Assembly (NCBI GenBank): GCA_003670825.1 | Contig: QWQL01000202.1 | Coordinates: forward strand, 1 to 6,943 | Source: Planctomycetota bacterium | GTDB lineage: Bacteria; Planctomycetota; Planctomycetia; Pirellulales; UBA1268 | Length of the DNA stretch: 6,943 bases | Direction of reading: 5' to 3' | Shown here: in pieces, positions 5,478 to 6,943 of the stretch | How the letters are laid out: the number at the start of each line of letters is the position of its first letter | Position numbering within the stretch: the first letter of the stretch is position 1 | The notes under the pieces: model-generated | Databases searched by the model: none | What the model saw: the letters and a program-made list of their open reading frames with translations, nothing else | What the model was told of the DNA's origin: nothing | Made by a program: the position numbers and the translations under genes

Positions 5478-6943
5478 ATGAACGGCTTCAGCCCCTCCAC
5501 TCACCTGCTGCTCACGATCGCCGCCCCGCTCGTCGGTGCGGTCGTCGCCTGGTTCCTGGGATCCCGTGGCACGTCCGCCGTGCGGCAGAGCGCGGCCGTC
5601 ACGTCCTGCGTGACGCTCGCCCTCGCCGGCTGGCTGATCGTCCGCTTCCTCGCCGAACCGGCCACCGCGTCAGGCCTGCCGTTCGCCCTCGTGGAACTGC
5701 CCTGGCTCACGGAGGGGATCTTCGACGTCCGGTTCTCGCTCGGGCTCGACGGCCTGTCGCTCTGGATGTTCGGCCTGGCGGCGTTGCTCTCACTGACTGC
5801 CGTACTTGTGAGCTGGGACGCCATCACGGATCGTCCGGTCGGGTTCTACGTGCTGCTGCTGGTGCTTGAGGCAGCGATGCTCGGGGTGTTTGCGGCTCGC
5901 GACGTGATTCTGTTCTACGTGTTCTTCGAGTTCACGCTCGTGCCGCTGTTCTTTCTGATTGGGATCTGGGGGCACGACGAGCGGCGGCGGGCGGCCGTCA
6001 AGTTCTTCATCTACACGCTCGCCGGCAGCGTGTTCACCTTCCTGGGCCTGCTTGCCATCGTGCTCTGGCACACGGCCCACACCAACACGGTCACATTCGA
6101 CATCGAGGCCCTCACCGATGGCATGAAGGTCCATCCGCTGCCGATGACGGCCGCAGGGGGCTGGCTGCAGATGATCGTGTTCGTGGCACTGCTGGCCGGC
6201 TTCGCCGTCAAGGTGCCGATCGTGCCCTTCCACACCTGGCTGCCGCTGGCGCACGTCGAGGCCCCCACCGGCGGCAGCGTCGATCTCGCCGGCGTGCTCC
6301 TCAAGCTGGGCATTTACGGCTTCCTCCGCTTCTCGATGCCGATGCTCCCGGAGGCCACCGCCCTCGCCGCCCCGTGGCTCTTCGGGCTCGGCGTGGCGGG
6401 GATCATCTACGGCGGGCTGGTGGCACTCGTGCAGACCGACCTCAAGCGGCTGATCGCCTACTCGTCGGTCAGCCACATGGGCTACATCGTGATGGGACTC
6501 TTCGCCCTCACGCCGGTGGCCACCGAGGGCGCTACCCTGCAGCTGGTCAATCACGGCCTTTCGTCGGCAGGCCTGTTCGCGCTGGTCGGCATGATCTACG
6601 AGCGGTTCCACACGCGAAACATCGCCAGCCTCGGCGGGATCGCGTCGAAGGCCCCCTGGTTGGCCGCATTCTTCATGCTGTTCACGTTTTCGAGCATCGG
6701 CCTGCCGGGGCTGAACGGGTTTGTGGGCGAGTTCATGATCCTGGCCGGCTCGTTCCAACGGGCCTGGTCGGGGGTCGCGGCCAACTGGCAATCGGCCTAC
6801 CTGGCGATGGCGCTGCTGGCCGTCGGGGGCGTGGTGCTTGGCGCCTGGTACATGCTGTGGGCCGTCGAGCGGGTGTTCTTTGGCGGCTCCCGGGAGCCGC
6901 CGCGGAGCCACGGCCATGATTCGTCTGCGGCGCATGGCGGGCA
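5478..6943 (+). CDS. nuoM: NADH-quinone oxidoreductase subunit M (NuoM / ND4), 3' end outside the window
   Basis: Middle antiporter-like proton-pumping subunit of complex I. The frame is open from the ATG at 5478 to the right edge (488 codons plus 2 bases). Seen: FSLGLDGLSLWM (86-97), VFFEFTLVPLFFLIGIWG (148-165), AVKVPIVPFHTWLPLAHVEA (243-262), LAGVLLKLGIYGFLRF (270-285), QTDLKRLIAYSSVSHMGYI (319-337), VNHGLSSAGLFALVG (357-371) and GLPGLNGFVGEFMIL (408-422). Key residues present: E151 (E. coli E144), K245 (K234), K276 (K265) and E418 (E407). An aspartate, D269, sits where close relatives usually have an aliphatic residue. E. coli NuoM is 509 residues, so perhaps one helix and a tail are missing here. 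The gene begins 19 bases after the nuoL stop. No clear Shine-Dalgarno is visible, only a weak purine stretch about 15 bases upstream. A histidine-rich stretch begins after 476, next to a 20-bp DNA palindrome. Confidence 0.96.
   Translation, partial: MNGFSPSTHLLLTIAAPLVGAVVAWFLGSRGTSAVRQSAAVTSCVTLALAGWLIVRFLAEPATASGLPFALVELPWLTEGIFDVRFSLGLDGLSLWMFGLAALLSLTAVLVSWDAITDRPVGFYVLLLVLEAAMLGVFAARDVILFYVFFEFTLVPLFFLIGIWGHDERRRAAVKFFIYTLAGSVFTFLGLLAIVLWHTAHTNTVTFDIEALTDGMKVHPLPMTAAGGWLQMIVFVALLAGFAVKVPIVPFHTWLPLAHVEAPTGGSVDLAGVLLKLGIYGFLRFSMPMLPEATALAAPWLFGLGVAGIIYGGLVALVQTDLKRLIAYSSVSHMGYIVMGLFALTPVATEGATLQLVNHGLSSAGLFALVGMIYERFHTRNIASLGGIASKAPWLAAFFMLFTFSSIGLPGLNGFVGEFMILAGSFQRAWSGVAANWQSAYLAMALLAVGGVVLGAWYMLWAVERVFFGGSREPPRSHGHDSSAAHGG
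6882..6901. repeat. Perfect 20-bp palindrome inside nuoM
   Basis: GGCGGCTCCC (6882-6891) is followed without spacer by its exact reverse complement GGGAGCCGCC (6892-6901). In RNA it could fold to an 8-bp G/C-rich stem with a 4-base loop. In frame it encodes GGSREPP (residues about 469-475), at the start of a variable polar loop of NuoM. Confidence 0.75.

Noticed and set aside
5790..6935. A 381-codon open frame on the minus strand opposite nuoM.
   Set aside because: Same reason: low-complexity, charged antisense of membrane-protein codons, while the plus strand carries unmistakable NuoM motifs.
3212..6943. Possible Mrp-type Na+/H+ antiporter or membrane hydrogenase subunits instead of NuoL and NuoM.
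   Set aside because: They share the same fold, but the NuoH-I-J-K genes immediately upstream, the NuoL-specific C-terminal lateral-helix region and the NuoM motif set fit complex I. No hydrogenase or Mrp partner genes are present.

Overview
This window is a single-direction (+ strand) segment of a bacterial respiratory complex I (NDH-1, type I NADH:quinone oxidoreductase) operon. In order it holds the last 20 codons of an upstream gene (possibly nuoG), then nuoH, nuoI, nuoJ, nuoK, nuoL and the first 488 codons of nuoM, which runs off the right edge. The order H-I-J-K-L-M is the classical one. All five complete genes have intact family motifs and key ion-pathway or cluster-binding residues. 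There are no RNA genes, mobile elements or CRISPR arrays, and no stretch over 60 bases lacks a gene.

Layout: the upstream gene ends at 63 and nuoH starts 6 bases later. nuoH and nuoI are separated by 1 base, with a Shine-Dalgarno-like GGAGGT inside the end of nuoH. nuoI/nuoJ overlap by 4 bases (GTGA) and nuoJ/nuoK overlap by 4 bases (ATGA). nuoK and nuoL are separated by 56 bases, the only sizeable gap. nuoL and nuoM are separated by 19 bases. This spacing implies one polycistronic message with translational coupling. The nuoK-nuoL gap is structured: a possible hairpin at the end of nuoK, a tandem 13-base repeat starting right after the nuoK stop codon, and a perfect 7-bp hairpin ending 6 bases before the nuoL start.

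How the genes work together: NuoI carries two [4Fe-4S] clusters that pass electrons towards quinone. NuoH forms the membrane side of the quinone chamber and the coupling (E-channel) region. NuoJ and NuoK continue the polar axis through the membrane, and NuoL and NuoM are antiporter-like proton channels. NuoN should follow just outside the window.

Organism: the DNA is GC-rich (about two-thirds by eye) with strong G/C third-position bias. Several genes have no Shine-Dalgarno sequence, and several subunits are longer than those of E. coli (NuoH 425, NuoJ 278, NuoK 147, NuoL 748 residues). This fits a planctomycete-like bacterium, but the phylum is an inference from general resemblance and not proven here.

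I see no new multi-gene system. The points worth a second look are the nuoK-nuoL junction, a perfect 20-bp palindrome inside nuoM, the terminal extensions of NuoH, NuoJ and NuoK, a buried acidic residue in NuoM, and a run of eight G in nuoK.
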